The notes below the pieces were generated by a model. The model searched no databases. It saw only the letters and a list, made by a program, of their open reading frames with translations, and was not told where the DNA came from. A stretch of DNA of 37,179 nucleotides from Bacteroidota bacterium (GTDB taxonomy: Bacteria; Bacteroidota; Bacteroidia; Palsa-948): NCBI GenBank assembly GCA_004297845.1, contig SCSP01000011.1, forward strand, positions 1 through 37,179, given 5' to 3'. The translations under genes and the position numbers were made by a program. Below, in pieces: positions 7,867-17,383 of the stretch; the first letter of the stretch is position 1; each line of letters opens with the position of its first letter.

Positions 7867-10452
7867 ATGCTCGTCACTGATACTTTAAATAAATCTAAAT
7901 CTGATTCCACAAAAAAATCAGAAGTGCCTCTGGGGTTATCAAACTCTGAAGCGAAGAAGTATTTATTGCAGTTCGGGAAAAACAGCATAGAGCAAGAATC
8001 TAAAAAGAATGCATTCCTCATTTTTCTTGCTCAGTTTAATAACCCTATTGTTTATCTCCTTCTGTTTGCGGCAGGCATGTCTTTCTTTTTCAAGGAATGG
8101 TTAGACGGGATTGCGATTTTGGTCGTACTCCTTATTAATTCGTGCATTGGATTTTATATGGAGTTTCAGGCAGACCGCTCAATGGAGGCTTTAAAAAAAC
8201 TTTCCACCATTTCTGCTAAGGTTTTCAGAGATGGAGAATTGATAGAAATTAATTGCGAAGAAATTGTACCCGGAGATATTATTTATCTCGAAGCCGGAGA
8301 TTTGGTCACAGCCGATTCCCGAATCCTTAAATCATCGCAACTACAAGTTGATGAATCATCACTTACGGGAGAATCAATCCCTGTTGAGAAACAGGCTGAA
8401 AAAACAGATGAAAATTCCCCGATAGCTGAACGAACAGACTTACTATACAAAGGCACATGCGTTGCCAAAGGAAACGCCCATGCTTTAGTGACCGCTACAG
8501 GAATGAGAACTGAATTGGGGAAAATTGCCCGTCTTGTTCAATCGGCTGATCAATCGGCAACACCTCTCGAAAAGAAGCTGGAAGAGTTCAGTAAGATGCT
8601 TATCAAAATAACGGTTGCTATTGTTGTAATAATTTTTATTGTAGGATTACTGAACGGGCAAAAACTTTTTGAGATGCTCGAAACTTCTATCGCGCTTGCA
8701 GTGGCTGCAATTCCAGAGGGGTTACCAATTGTTGCAACACTTGCGCTTGCTCAAGGTATGTTGAAAATGGCAAGACAAAATGTGATTGTAAAAAAACTTT
8801 CAGTAGTTGAAACGCTTGGAGGTACGAATGTAATTTGCACGGATAAAACAGGAACACTCACGCAAAATAAAATCGAGGTAAGCGAAGTTAAATCGCACGA
8901 TTCAGAAATCATGATGAGAATAGCGGTTTTATGTAATACTGCAACTGTCAGCAAAGAAGGAAAAGAAACAGGCGATCCGCTTGAAACTGCATTGCTGAAA
9001 TATGCCATGAAACAAGCTATATCAGCAGATGAATTCAGAAAAAAATATCCAATAGAAAAAGAAGAACCATTTTCATCCGAAACAAAGGTGATGACAATGC
9101 TGTGTAAAACAGATAATGGATTCACAGCGTATTGTAAGGGAGCAGTCGAAGAAATTCTGAAACGATGTATCCATTCCCTTGAAGCGGGTGGAGTTATTAC
9201 GATGAATGAACCTATAAGAACAGAATGGCTGACAAAAGCAGAACAAATGGCTTCTTCCGGATTAAGGGTGATAGGTGGAGCGTTTAAAAACACAAATAAA
9301 TATGACAACGAGATTTCTCAGGGGCTTGTATTTACAGGTTTATTTGGAATGATTGATCCGCCTCGTGATGATGTGTTTGAAGCAATAAAAGAATGTAAAG
9401 CAGCTGGAATTAATGTGGTGATGATTACAGGCGACCACCCAGCAACCGCAAAAAATATTGCACAACAACTCGGAATCATTTCAAGCCAAAATGCAGGAGG
9501 CGTAATCGGAAAGGAAATGAATGAGTATGATAAGTTGAGTGAAGATGAAAAAACCCATTGGATAAACTCGCATGTATTTGCCCGAGTAAATCCAAAACAG
9601 AAATTGGATTTGGTGCATATTTTTCAGGAGAAAAAATTCATTGTAGCAATGACGGGCGATGGAGTAAACGATGCCCCTGCTCTGAAAAAGGCAGATATAG
9701 GCATTGCAATGGGCATGAACGGAACCCAGGTAGCACAGGAAGTTGCCGACATGATTCTAAAGGACAATTCTTTTACATCCATTGTTCGTGCAATAAAACA
9801 AGGGCGAATCATTTTTGAAAACATACGCAAGTTTGTCATCTTCCTTTTATCCTGTAACATCAGTGAGTTGTTAGTGATTGCAACTGCCTCCTCACTTAAT
9901 CTTCATTTTCAATTATTCCCGCTTCAGATTTTATTCATCAATATAATTACCGATGTTTTGCCTGCACTCGCTTTGGGAATTACTGAAGGAAGCGACAGCA
10001 TTATGAAACTTCCACCAAGAAATATAGAAGAACCAATCATTGACAAAAAAAGATGGTGGACTATTATTTTTTATTCGATTATTATAGCCGTTTCATCAAT
10101 AGGAGCAGTGTTCATCAGCCATCTCACTGTTCACAACACCGAATTATGGAACCCTGAACTTTGCAACAACATTTTATTTTTCTCTCTCATATTTTCACAG
10201 CTATTTCATGTTTTCAATATGGGCAGCAGCACTTCCTTTTTTAATTCAGAAGCGTTCAGGAATAAATATGTATGGGGTGCAATTATTCTTTCGCTAACTA
10301 TTTTGTTTGGCACCTATGCAATTGAGCCGATAAGAAATGTCTTATCAGTCTATGAAATGTCTGTATACGATTTGCTTATTTCGTTTGGCGCAAGCATCGT
10401 TTCACTGATAATTATTCAGATAGCTAGAAAATTAAAAATTGTAGTTCAATAA
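7867..10452 (+). CDS. P-type cation-transporting ATPase, Ca2+-ATPase-like (P2)
   Basis: An 861-aa inner-membrane pump of the P2 class. Seen: the actuator motif LTGES, the M4 ion-binding turn AAIPEGLP, the phosphorylation motif DKTGTLTQNK with Asp326, the KGA nucleotide-binding motif, MITGDHPATA, and MTGDGVNDAPALKKAD. M6 reads INIITDVLPALALG, keeping the Asn, Thr and Asp used by SERCA and PMR1 pumps for calcium. This argues for Ca2+ or a related divalent ion and against heavy metals, and there is no N-terminal CxxC domain. The length is normal for bacterial members. It lies 12 bases after the SDR gene and 2 bases before the SRPBCC gene. Pumps of this class sit beside USPs in other hypoxia regulons, for example CtpF in the mycobacterial DosR regulon. 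Confidence 0.92.
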   Translation: MLVTDTLNKSKSDSTKKSEVPLGLSNSEAKKYLLQFGKNSIEQESKKNAFLIFLAQFNNPIVYLLLFAAGMSFFFKEWLDGIAILVVLLINSCIGFYMEFQADRSMEALKKLSTISAKVFRDGELIEINCEEIVPGDIIYLEAGDLVTADSRILKSSQLQVDESSLTGESIPVEKQAEKTDENSPIAERTDLLYKGTCVAKGNAHALVTATGMRTELGKIARLVQSADQSATPLEKKLEEFSKMLIKITVAIVVIIFIVGLLNGQKLFEMLETSIALAVAAIPEGLPIVATLALAQGMLKMARQNVIVKKLSVVETLGGTNVICTDKTGTLTQNKIEVSEVKSHDSEIMMRIAVLCNTATVSKEGKETGDPLETALLKYAMKQAISADEFRKKYPIEKEEPFSSETKVMTMLCKTDNGFTAYCKGAVEEILKRCIHSLEAGGVITMNEPIRTEWLTKAEQMASSGLRVIGGAFKNTNKYDNEISQGLVFTGLFGMIDPPRDDVFEAIKECKAAGINVVMITGDHPATAKNIAQQLGIISSQNAGGVIGKEMNEYDKLSEDEKTHWINSHVFARVNPKQKLDLVHIFQEKKFIVAMTGDGVNDAPALKKADIGIAMGMNGTQVAQEVADMILKDNSFTSIVRAIKQGRIIFENIRKFVIFLLSCNISELLVIATASSLNLHFQLFPLQILFINIITDVLPALALGITEGSDSIMKLPPRNIEEPIIDKKRWWTIIFYSIIIAVSSIGAVFISHLTVHNTELWNPELCNNILFFSLIFSQLFHVFNMGSSTSFFNSEAFRNKYVWGAIILSLTILFGTYAIEPIRNVLSVYEMSVYDLLISFGASIVSLIIIQIARKLKIVVQ

Positions 10453-10454
10453 AT

Positions 10455-11042
10455 ATGAAAGAAATCGTAAAGTATATCTTTTTATTTGCCTCCCTCTGCT
10501 TAAGTTCAATTCCGGTATTTTCTCGGGACGATACTTTGAAACCTCCACCAAACAGAAAAGTAAGGGTTGTTGAGCGGACAATGATTATTAATGCAAAACC
10601 CGAAGAAGTTTTCGCTTTCATGGATGATATCAATAATACAGGCAGACACATGACAGAAAGCAATGCACAAATGGCAGGAAGTAAACTTAAATTGGAGTGG
10701 CTTACTGACTATAAAACAGGACTATATGCAAAGTACAGATGGACTGGAAAAGTAATGGGAATGAAAATGAACTTTATTGTTATTGTTACTCAATGGGACA
10801 AAGGAAAATCCAAAAAATGGGAAACAACCGGAGAAGCAAAAATGATTGTGATTTCGTGGTATAGGATGTATTTAGAATTGAACCCGAATGGCGATGGAGC
10901 CACTACAGCGAAACTCGGCATTTTATATACCAAATCAAAAAACATGCTGGGATTTCTATTAGGAAAAAGGTATTCAATTTGGTGTGTGAAAAGTATGCTA
11001 AAAGACACTAAAAAACATTTTGCTGAACATGAAAGAAAATGA
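10455..11042 (+). CDS. Exported SRPBCC-fold protein
   Basis: A 195-aa protein with an N-terminal signal peptide (KYIFLFASLCLSSIPVFS, cleavage likely before RDDTL). The rest has the START/SRPBCC helix-grip pattern: a first strand (RKVRVVERTMIINAKPEEVF), AFMDDINNTGRHM, several long beta strands, and a C-terminal amphipathic helix. These proteins bind hydrophobic ligands such as lipids, and a signal peptide on one suggests work in the periplasm. It begins 2 bases after the P-type ATPase stop and its end overlaps the phosphorylase gene by an ATGA, so it is surely co-translated. The ligand is unknown. Confidence 0.7.
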   Translation: MKEIVKYIFLFASLCLSSIPVFSRDDTLKPPPNRKVRVVERTMIINAKPEEVFAFMDDINNTGRHMTESNAQMAGSKLKLEWLTDYKTGLYAKYRWTGKVMGMKMNFIVIVTQWDKGKSKKWETTGEAKMIVISWYRMYLELNPNGDGATTAKLGILYTKSKNMLGFLLGKRYSIWCVKSMLKDTKKHFAEHERK

Positions 11043-12544
11043 ATAACCAACACTTACATAAATTAAGAGTAAAGAATATTGGGATAGACACCTATCGTGA
11101 GAATACCATTTATATGCGCGCAGATTGCCATATATGCCAATCTGAAGGATTTACTGCCCTAACAAGAGTGATGGTAAATTTTAGTGGAAGAAGCATTGTT
11201 GCAACACTTAATGTGGTTTATTCTGAATTAATACATCACAACGAAGCGGGTCTTTCCAGAGAAGCAATGAAACGATTGGAAGTAAAAGATGGTGATGAAA
11301 TTAACATTACTCATCTTGATCACATTGAATCATTAAGCAAGGTTCGTGCTAAAATCTATGGAAAAGAATTGAATGAGATTTCTTACCATGAAATTATTTC
11401 GGATATAGTAGCAGGGAAGTATTCCAATGTTGAGTTATCCGCTTTTGTTTCTTCCTGTGCCGATGATAATCTTTCTGTAAATGAAATAATATCGCTCACA
11501 AAAGCAATGATTAATACCGGGCAGAGAATAAACTGGGGGAAAGACATGGTGCTTGATAAACATTGTGCAGGCGGGCTTCCCGGCAATCGTACCACTCCTA
11601 TTGTTGTAAGTATTGTTGCCGCAGCAGGTTTAATGATTCCCAAAACTTCATCAAAAGCAATTACTTCTCCTGCCGGAACGGCTGATATGATGGAAGCGAT
11701 TACTCGCGTTGATTTATCCGTTGAGGAAATGAAAAAAGTGGTGAAAAAAGAAAATGGTTGTTTTGTAGGAGGTGGTTCTATGCAATTGGGTCCTGCTGAT
11801 GATATTCTTATTTCAGTAGAGAAGGCACTTGACATAGATAGCCAGGGTCAAATGATAGCGTCTGTGCTTTCCAAAAAAGCGGCAGCAGGATCAACACACG
11901 TATTAATTGATATTCCGGTCGGGAAAACGGCAAAGGTTCGTTCAAATGAAGAAGCCCTGCATCTTCAATATTATTTCAAAGCAGTTGCAGAGGCTATTGG
12001 ATTAAATGTAACTGTTGTTATTACAGATGGGAGACAACCTGTTGGAAATGGCATAGGGCCTGCATTGGAGGCAATAGGAGTGCTTTCTGTTTTAAGAAAC
12101 GAAACAAATTGCCCCAAAGACCTTAAAGAACGTTCGCTGGTACTTGCCGGAGAATTATTGACAATGTCAGGGAAATTTGAACAGGGCAAGGAAAAACAAG
12201 TTGCAAAAGAAATTCTTGAAAGCGGAAAAGCTCTTAATAAATTTATGGCTATTTGTAAGGCACAAGGCGGATTTACAGAGCCGGAATACGGGAAATATCG
12301 TTTTGATGTTTTGTCTGAGAAAAGCGGCATTATAAAAGAAATTGATAACCGAAAACTTGCCCGTATTGCCAAACTTGCGGGTGCACCAAAATCGTCAAGA
12401 GCAGGTGTATGGTACAATGCACATATTAATTCAAAAATTTCAACAAGAGACTTGCTGTTTTCCATATACGCTGATGCGAAAGGAGAATTAGAGTATGCAA
12501 AAGACTATCTGAAAAGCATAAATGATTTAATCATAATTGAATAA
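11039..12544 (+). CDS. AMP phosphorylase / thymidine phosphorylase family enzyme
   Basis: A 501-aa enzyme of the nucleoside/nucleotide phosphorylase family. Its length and ~85-residue N-terminal extension match archaeal AMP phosphorylases (about 500 aa) better than classical bacterial DeoA (about 440 aa). Seen: DKHCAGGLPGNRTTPIVVSI from residue 173, the glycine-rich phosphate-binding region; SPAGTADMMEAITRVDL; GGGSMQLGPADDILI; and QMIASVLSKKAAAGSTHVLI. The likely reaction is AMP (or another nucleoside monophosphate) plus phosphate to free base plus ribose-1,5-bisphosphate. Bacterial members are usually labelled thymidine phosphorylase, and true specificity has rarely been tested. It overlaps the SRPBCC gene by 4 bases and the PRPP synthetase gene by 1 base, so a joint role in nucleotide salvage is likely. 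Confidence 0.82.
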   Translation: MNNQHLHKLRVKNIGIDTYRENTIYMRADCHICQSEGFTALTRVMVNFSGRSIVATLNVVYSELIHHNEAGLSREAMKRLEVKDGDEINITHLDHIESLSKVRAKIYGKELNEISYHEIISDIVAGKYSNVELSAFVSSCADDNLSVNEIISLTKAMINTGQRINWGKDMVLDKHCAGGLPGNRTTPIVVSIVAAAGLMIPKTSSKAITSPAGTADMMEAITRVDLSVEEMKKVVKKENGCFVGGGSMQLGPADDILISVEKALDIDSQGQMIASVLSKKAAAGSTHVLIDIPVGKTAKVRSNEEALHLQYYFKAVAEAIGLNVTVVITDGRQPVGNGIGPALEAIGVLSVLRNETNCPKDLKERSLVLAGELLTMSGKFEQGKEKQVAKEILESGKALNKFMAICKAQGGFTEPEYGKYRFDVLSEKSGIIKEIDNRKLARIAKLAGAPKSSRAGVWYNAHINSKISTRDLLFSIYADAKGELEYAKDYLKSINDLIIIE

Positions 12545-13416
12545 TGAAAAAAATTGTATTCGCACTTTCTTGCAATGAACTTCTTGCAAAAAGCATTTCG
12601 GAGAAACTTAGTGCTGAAACAGGACAAATAGAAATACGTTACTTTCCTGACGGTGAAACTTATGTTCGTGTATTATCAAATGTACTCGGCAAGGACGTAA
12701 TCATTGTAGCAACATTACATAATCCCGATGACAAGTTGTTGCCACTTTATTTTCTATCGAAATTGCTGAAAGAGCTAAAAGCAAACAAAGTTACGCTCGT
12801 TGCTCCTTACCTTGCTTATATGAGACAGGATAAACGGTTTAAAGAGGGAGAAGCTGTTACGAGCGAGTATTTTGCAAAACTTCTTTCTTCATTCACGGAT
12901 GAAATTATAACGATTGATCCCCATCTTCACCGCAGGCACTCTATGTCGGAAATTTATACTGTTCCCTGCAAAGTCATTCATGCTTCCGAACTAATTTCAA
13001 AATGGATTAAAGAAAATGTAAATCAACCCTTGCTCATCGGACCCGATAGCGAAAGCGAACAATGGATTTCAGAGGCAGCAAAAAATGCAAATGCTCCGTT
13101 TATTATCCTTGAGAAGAAACGATTGGGAGATAATGAAGTAATAATTTCCATTCCACAGGTAGAGAAATATAAAAACCACACACCAGTATTGGTAGATGAT
13201 ATCATTTCTACTGCTCATACAATGATTGAAACAATTGGACATTTGAAAGAAGCAGGAATGAAATCTTCTGTTTGTATCGGAGTCCATGCAGTCTTTGCCG
13301 GAAACGCGTTTGAGGAATTAAAAAAAACAAGTGCGAAAGAAATTATCACTTGCAATACTATTCCGCATGAGAGTAATGGAATAGATATTTCAGACTTGTT
13401 GGTTTCTGCAATTTAA
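12544..13416 (+). CDS. prs: Ribose-phosphate diphosphokinase (PRPP synthetase)
   Basis: A 290-aa cytoplasmic enzyme making phosphoribosyl pyrophosphate from ribose-5-phosphate and ATP. Seen: the N-terminal FPDGETYVRV, the PYLAYMRQDKRFKEGE loop, the IDPHLHR metal/ATP-binding stretch, and the PRPP-binding signature VLVDDIISTAHT at residues 215-226. It is shorter than the usual bacterial housekeeping enzyme (about 310-315 aa), closer to the archaeal-type short class. It is therefore probably an accessory copy, not the only one in the genome. Its ATG shares a base with the TAA of the phosphorylase gene (TAATG). It is the last gene of the + strand operon and converges on phoU with a 14-base gap. 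Confidence 0.88.
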   Translation: MKKIVFALSCNELLAKSISEKLSAETGQIEIRYFPDGETYVRVLSNVLGKDVIIVATLHNPDDKLLPLYFLSKLLKELKANKVTLVAPYLAYMRQDKRFKEGEAVTSEYFAKLLSSFTDEIITIDPHLHRRHSMSEIYTVPCKVIHASELISKWIKENVNQPLLIGPDSESEQWISEAAKNANAPFIILEKKRLGDNEVIISIPQVEKYKNHTPVLVDDIISTAHTMIETIGHLKEAGMKSSVCIGVHAVFAGNAFEELKKTSAKEIITCNTIPHESNGIDISDLLVSAI

Positions 13417-13430
13417 CGATGTAACCTCCA

Positions 13431-14105
13431 TCAATCACCTTTTTGATTTCCTTTAGCGTGTTTCAGCACTTTTGCTTCCACATAAAAAATAATTTCTTCG
13501 GCTATATTTTTACATTGGTCACCAACGCGCTCGAGTTTCCGGATGGTGGAGAGTATGTATAACCCCTGCTCCAAGTTGTCGGGATTCTTTCTGATATAAT
13601 CTGCTACTACCGAATTTGCCTTGATATTAATTTCATCCAGCATTTCATCGCGCTGGAAAATTCTTCGTGCGAGTTTTGTGTCCTCATTTGTAAATGAGGT
13701 CAGCACATCCTGAAGTATGTCGGTTGCTTCTTCAAACATTACAAGCGTTTCGGTTTGTGATAATAATTTTTCATCAAACGAATGATTGGCGTTGACAATA
13801 AATTTTGCAATACCTTCTGCAATATCACCTGTGCGTTCGAGGTTGTTATTTGTTTTGAGAACTGAAAGAACAAAACGCAAATCAACGGCAACAGGGTTGA
13901 AGAGCGCGAATATATTTTCGCAGTCGCGGTCGATTTTCAATTCAAAGCCGTTCACCCGTTTTTCATTGGCGATTACTTCCCGCGCCAGATCCTTGTCAAA
14001 TGTAACGATGGCTTCCTGCGTTTTTTTCAATTGCTGTATAATGAGATTCCACATATTGGTAATCTCTGATTTCAGTTGTTTGAGTTCTTCGTCTAAGTGT
14101 GTCAT
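13431..14105 (-). CDS. phoU: Phosphate signalling protein PhoU
   Basis: A 224-aa all-helical cytoplasmic protein that links the PstSCAB transporter to the PhoR/PhoB two-component system and dampens it when phosphate is plentiful. Seen: two PhoU repeats, each with the expected metal-binding helix pattern. The first contains ANEKRVNGFELKIDRDCENI; the second contains RRIFQRDEMLDEINIKANSV and ends with the helix RKLERVGDQCKNIAEEIIFY. Length is typical (about 220-240 aa). It is the last gene of the pst operon, 51 bases after pstB, and ends 14 bases from the convergent prs gene. Confidence 0.92.
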   Translation of the reverse strand: MTHLDEELKQLKSEITNMWNLIIQQLKKTQEAIVTFDKDLAREVIANEKRVNGFELKIDRDCENIFALFNPVAVDLRFVLSVLKTNNNLERTGDIAEGIAKFIVNANHSFDEKLLSQTETLVMFEEATDILQDVLTSFTNEDTKLARRIFQRDEMLDEINIKANSVVADYIRKNPDNLEQGLYILSTIRKLERVGDQCKNIAEEIIFYVEAKVLKHAKGNQKGD

Positions 14106-14156
14106 GCTTGAAAGTGTTAGTCGTTAATCTTTAATTGTTATTCTTTGTTTGTGGGT

Positions 14157-14906
14157 TTATCCGAATCTTCCTGTAATATAATTTTGTGTTCTCGGGTTTT
14201 TGGGGTTGGTGAAAATTATTTTTGTGTCATCGTATTCAATCAGTTCTCCGAGATAGAAAAAACCTGTTTTATCGCTTACGCGCCCTGCCTGTTGCATGTT
14301 GTGTGTTACAATTATTATGGTGTAATTCTTTTTCAGTTCGTAAATCAGTTCTTCAATTTTAGCAGTGGAAATAGGGTCAAGCGCGGAAGCGGGTTCGTCC
14401 ATGAGAATTATTGAAGGTTCAATAGCCAATGCACGGGCAATACATAATCTTTGCTGTTGTCCACCTGAGAGTTCAAAAGCCGATTTCTTCATTTTATCTT
14501 TTACTTCATCCCACAAAGCGGATTGATGAAGCGAACGCTCCACTCTTTCTTCAATGAATTTTTTATCATTTATTCCATTTACACGCAAACCATAGGCAAC
14601 ATTTTCAAAAATAGATTTCGGAAACGGATTTGGTTTCTGAAAAACCATCCCGACATTTTTCCGCAAATCATCAATGTTTGTTTTCCTGTCGTAAATTTCT
14701 TGTCCGTCAATAAAAATATCTCCTGTAATTTTTACTCCGTCAATCAAATCATTCATTCGGTTAAATACTCGGAGAAAAGTAGATTTTCCACAGCCCGAAG
14801 GACCAATAAGGGCGGTTACTGTGTTTGCAGAAATTTCCATCGTGATTCCTTTCAGCGCATGAAAATCACTGTAATATAAATTTACCTGATGTGTTCTTAT
14901 CTTCAT
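14157..14906 (-). CDS. pstB: Phosphate ABC transporter ATP-binding protein PstB
   Basis: A 249-aa cytoplasmic ATPase that drives phosphate import through PstC and PstA. Seen: Walker [10 protein letters not shown] at residues 35-43, a PstB-typical [16 protein letters not shown] stretch, Q-loop [20 protein letters not shown] signature [16 protein letters not shown], Walker [14 protein letters not shown] and switch His in [11 protein letters not shown]. The length is standard. It follows pstA after a single base and is followed 51 bases later by phoU. Confidence 0.96.
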   Translation of the reverse strand: MKIRTHQVNLYYSDFHALKGITMEISANTVTALIGPSGCGKSTFLRVFNRMNDLIDGVKITGDIFIDGQEIYDRKTNIDDLRKNVGMVFQKPNPFPKSIFENVAYGLRVNGINDKKFIEERVERSLHQSALWDEVKDKMKKSAFELSGGQQQRLCIARALAIEPSIILMDEPASALDPISTAKIEELIYELKKNYTIIIVTHNMQQAGRVSDKTGFFYLGELIEYDDTKIIFTNPKNPRTQNYITGRFG

Positions 14907-14907
14907 A

Positions 14908-15786
14908 TTAATTCATTTTAACTTTATTTCCGAAATATCTTCTTAACCCGTTGGCTAGTAAATTCACAATGAGAACAATCGCAATCAATACAAGCGCAGT
15001 GCCGTAAGCAATCGGGCGTGATTCTTCTATGTTTGTTCCGCTCGTTGAAATCACATAGAGGTGATAGGGCAAAGCCATCACCTGGTCGAAAATACTTGTG
15101 GGAAGTTTTGGCAGAAAATAAGCTGCGACCGTAAAAAGAATTGGCGCGGTTTCGCCTGAAACTCTGCCGATGGAAAGAATTAATCCTGTAATAATATTCG
15201 GAAGCGACATTGGCAATACAACTCTGCGTATTGTTTGAAGTTTTGTTGCGCCCAGCGCGTAACTTCCAAGACGGAAAGAATGGTCAACTGCTTTTAATGC
15301 TTCTTCGGTTGTGCGAATGACAACGGGAAGCGTGAGCAAGCCGAGTGTTAAACTTCCTGCGAGAATAGAATCACCGAAGCCGAGGGTATTTACAAACAAA
15401 CTCATTCCGAAAAGCCCGAAAACTATTGAAGGAATTCCCGCAAGATTGTTTGTCATAAGTTTTACGAAGCGTTTGAAGAATCCATCCTTTGCGTATTCAT
15501 TAATATATATTGCTGAAAGAACTCCAATTGGGAAAGCGAAGAGCATACTACCCGCTATTAAATAAAAAGTGCCGATAATAGCAGGATAAATTCCGCCTTT
15601 GGTCATTCCATCTTCTGGCATGGCGGTAAGAAATTCCCATGAGATTGCCCGGAATCCTTTTATAGTAATAAATGATAGGATAATTATGAGAATTGCCACA
15701 ACTGAAAAGCTGAGAATGCGAAAAAGATTAAATGCAATTGCTTGCTTTAACATTTTATTGGAACTTATTTTTTCCCCTTCTGCCAT
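14908..15786 (-). CDS. pstA: Phosphate ABC transporter permease PstA
   Basis: A 292-aa inner-membrane permease with six predicted helices. The first is [19 protein letters not shown]. The cytoplasmic coupling loop is visible in [20 protein letters not shown] with [14 protein letters not shown], the EAA-type motif that contacts Pst[16 protein letters not shown] and [19 protein letters not shown] are typical PstA stretches. It starts directly after the pstC stop with no gap and is followed by pstB after one base, so the three transporter genes are translationally linked. Confidence 0.95.
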   Translation of the reverse strand: MAEGEKISSNKMLKQAIAFNLFRILSFSVVAILIIILSFITIKGFRAISWEFLTAMPEDGMTKGGIYPAIIGTFYLIAGSMLFAFPIGVLSAIYINEYAKDGFFKRFVKLMTNNLAGIPSIVFGLFGMSLFVNTLGFGDSILAGSLTLGLLTLPVVIRTTEEALKAVDHSFRLGSYALGATKLQTIRRVVLPMSLPNIITGLILSIGRVSGETAPILFTVAAYFLPKLPTSIFDQVMALPYHLYVISTSGTNIEESRPIAYGTALVLIAIVLIVNLLANGLRRYFGNKVKMN

Positions 15787-16995
15787 TTACTGTTTGTTGT
15801 ATTTTCTTTTTTTAGAAATATATTCTACTAAAAGATTTGTTGCCATTGTGAGGATGAATAATATGCAACCAAGCGCGAACAATGCTTCGTAATGCAAACC
15901 ACCCTGAGGCGCTTCGCCCAGCTCAGCAGCGATAGTAGCGGGAATTGTGCGAACGGGTTCTAAGATTGTATGCGGAATTACAGCCGCGTTTCCTGTTACC
16001 ATCAGCACTGCCATTGTTTCTCCGATAGCGCGACCGATTCCGAGAATTGCGGCTGCGGTAATTCCTGACATGGAGTAGGGAATGATTACACGCGCGATTG
16101 TTTGCCATTTGTTTGCTCCAAGAGCCAAACTTGCTTCTTTCATTGCGCGGGGAGTAGTTCGGATTGCGTCTTCAGAAATGGTAATGATGGTCGGCAAAGC
16201 CATAATTCCTAAAACAATACTCCCTGCCAAACCTGTTTCGCCAACCGGCAAGTCAAAAACTTTTTGAATAAGCGGAACAATTACGATTAATCCGAAGAAA
16301 CCATAAACCACAGAAGGGATTCCCGCGAGAAGTTCAATGAGTGGTTTTAAAATTCTGCGAACTTTTTCGCTTGCAATTTCTGCCATATAAATTGCGGTTG
16401 CCAAACCAAGCGGAAGCGCGATCAGTATCGCCATCAAACTAACCCATAGTGTTCCGAGTATCAACGGGAGAACTCCTAATTGAGAAGCGGGTTGTGCGGT
16501 CGGAAACCATTCTTTGCCCGAAAGAAATTTTCCAACGGATATTTTGTCCATCGGAAGTTTTCTTCCTGCAAAGTGTTTATCTATATATTTTTCTGGGATG
16601 AATGCGATAATTCCTGTAAGACTATCCACCAAAGAAGAAATACACTTGGGAACATACTGAAGCGAATCTCCCAACTGCTCATCGGTAAAATAATTGCTGA
16701 TGTCGTCAATGCGGAAAAGAATTATTGAATCGTTGTTCCCTCCGAGCGTTTTCCAGTTGGTGATGTTCTGGTCAAATATATTTTTCATGTCTAAAGAAGA
16801 AATTTCTTTCACTGAATTATTTTTGTTCAGCGCAATGGCAAATCCTTCTTCTATGGGAGTTTTATTGAAAACACCCATTCCTTCCCTGAATAAAAAAACG
16901 ACAATGAGCAGAACAGTTAATGTTGTAACCGAACTGCTCAAAAAGAAAATTCCTTCAATGAACTTCTCTATGAAGCGTCTGAAAAACCTTTTCAT
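15787..16995 (-). CDS. pstC: Phosphate ABC transporter permease PstC with PstS-like insert
   Basis: A 402-aa inner-membrane permease, about 80-100 residues longer than E. coli PstC (319 aa). Residues ~18-37 form the first helix. Residues ~50-165 are an extracytoplasmic insert that resembles part of PstS: EGFAIALNKNNSVKEISSLD followed by NIFDQNITNWKTLGG, which matches the PstS pattern IFTGKITNWKDVGG encoded three genes upstream, and later LTGIIAFIPEKYI like the PstS AIGYIGLAYME. The permease core follows with GLATAIYMAEIAS, AGIPSVVYGFFGLIVIVP, an EAA loop (SLALGANKWQTIARVIIP) and GRAIGETMAVLMVTGN. The insert may help receive phosphate from PstS or act as a tethered partial binding lobe; both are inferences. 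Confidence 0.9.
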   Translation of the reverse strand: MKRFFRRFIEKFIEGIFFLSSSVTTLTVLLIVVFLFREGMGVFNKTPIEEGFAIALNKNNSVKEISSLDMKNIFDQNITNWKTLGGNNDSIILFRIDDISNYFTDEQLGDSLQYVPKCISSLVDSLTGIIAFIPEKYIDKHFAGRKLPMDKISVGKFLSGKEWFPTAQPASQLGVLPLILGTLWVSLMAILIALPLGLATAIYMAEIASEKVRRILKPLIELLAGIPSVVYGFFGLIVIVPLIQKVFDLPVGETGLAGSIVLGIMALPTIITISEDAIRTTPRAMKEASLALGANKWQTIARVIIPYSMSGITAAAILGIGRAIGETMAVLMVTGNAAVIPHTILEPVRTIPATIAAELGEAPQGGLHYEALFALGCILFILTMATNLLVEYISKKRKYNKQ

Positions 16996-17000
16996 ATTTT

Positions 17001-17383
17001 TTAATCGTCCATTTCTTCGTGTATCATTTCTTTTAGCATACCTGAGATCATATTTATTTTTATCGGCTTATTTAGATATTGAGTTCCCCCGGATTGATGC
17101 GCTGACATTGCGAGATACTCATCACTATCCGCAGTGAGGAAAAGAACAGGCACATCTTTCAGCATTTTTATTTTTCTAATCTGTCTGCACATTTCTATTC
17201 CGTCCATTTCGGGCATTCGTATGTCGGCAATGATTGCGTCAGGCAGAATCTGAATTGCTTTGCTCAGTCCGTCTTTTCCATTTAATGATGTTGCCACTTC
17301 AAATCCTTCCTTTTAAAATTGTATGATAAAAATTCGAGTATATCTTTTTCGTCATCTACAATCAGTATTTTTTTGTTTCTCAT
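17001..17383 (-). pseudogene. Stand-alone receiver domain of a PhoB-like regulator, frameshifted
   Basis: Reading from ATG 17383 the frame gives MRNKKILIVDDEKDILEFLS, the start of a response-regulator receiver domain with its acidic pocket. It then breaks after FKRK near 17305-17316, reaching a stop within about 9 codons. A second frame continues as VATSLNGKDGLSKA, then IIADIRMPEMDG (phospho-acceptor Asp, residue 54 of the corrected protein), VLFLTADSDE and YLNKPIKI, ending at 17001. One added base in the run around 17305-17316 would restore a ~127-aa receiver with all key residues. The gene has no DNA-binding domain of its own. It overlaps the upstream winged-helix gene by an ATGA and lies 5 bases before pstC. 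The break may be a real mutation or a sequence error. Confidence 0.75.

Noticed and set aside
14106-14156. TTAAC-like repeats between pstB and phoU as another Pho box
   Set aside because: The spacing between the TAAC words is irregular and does not follow the 11-bp period.
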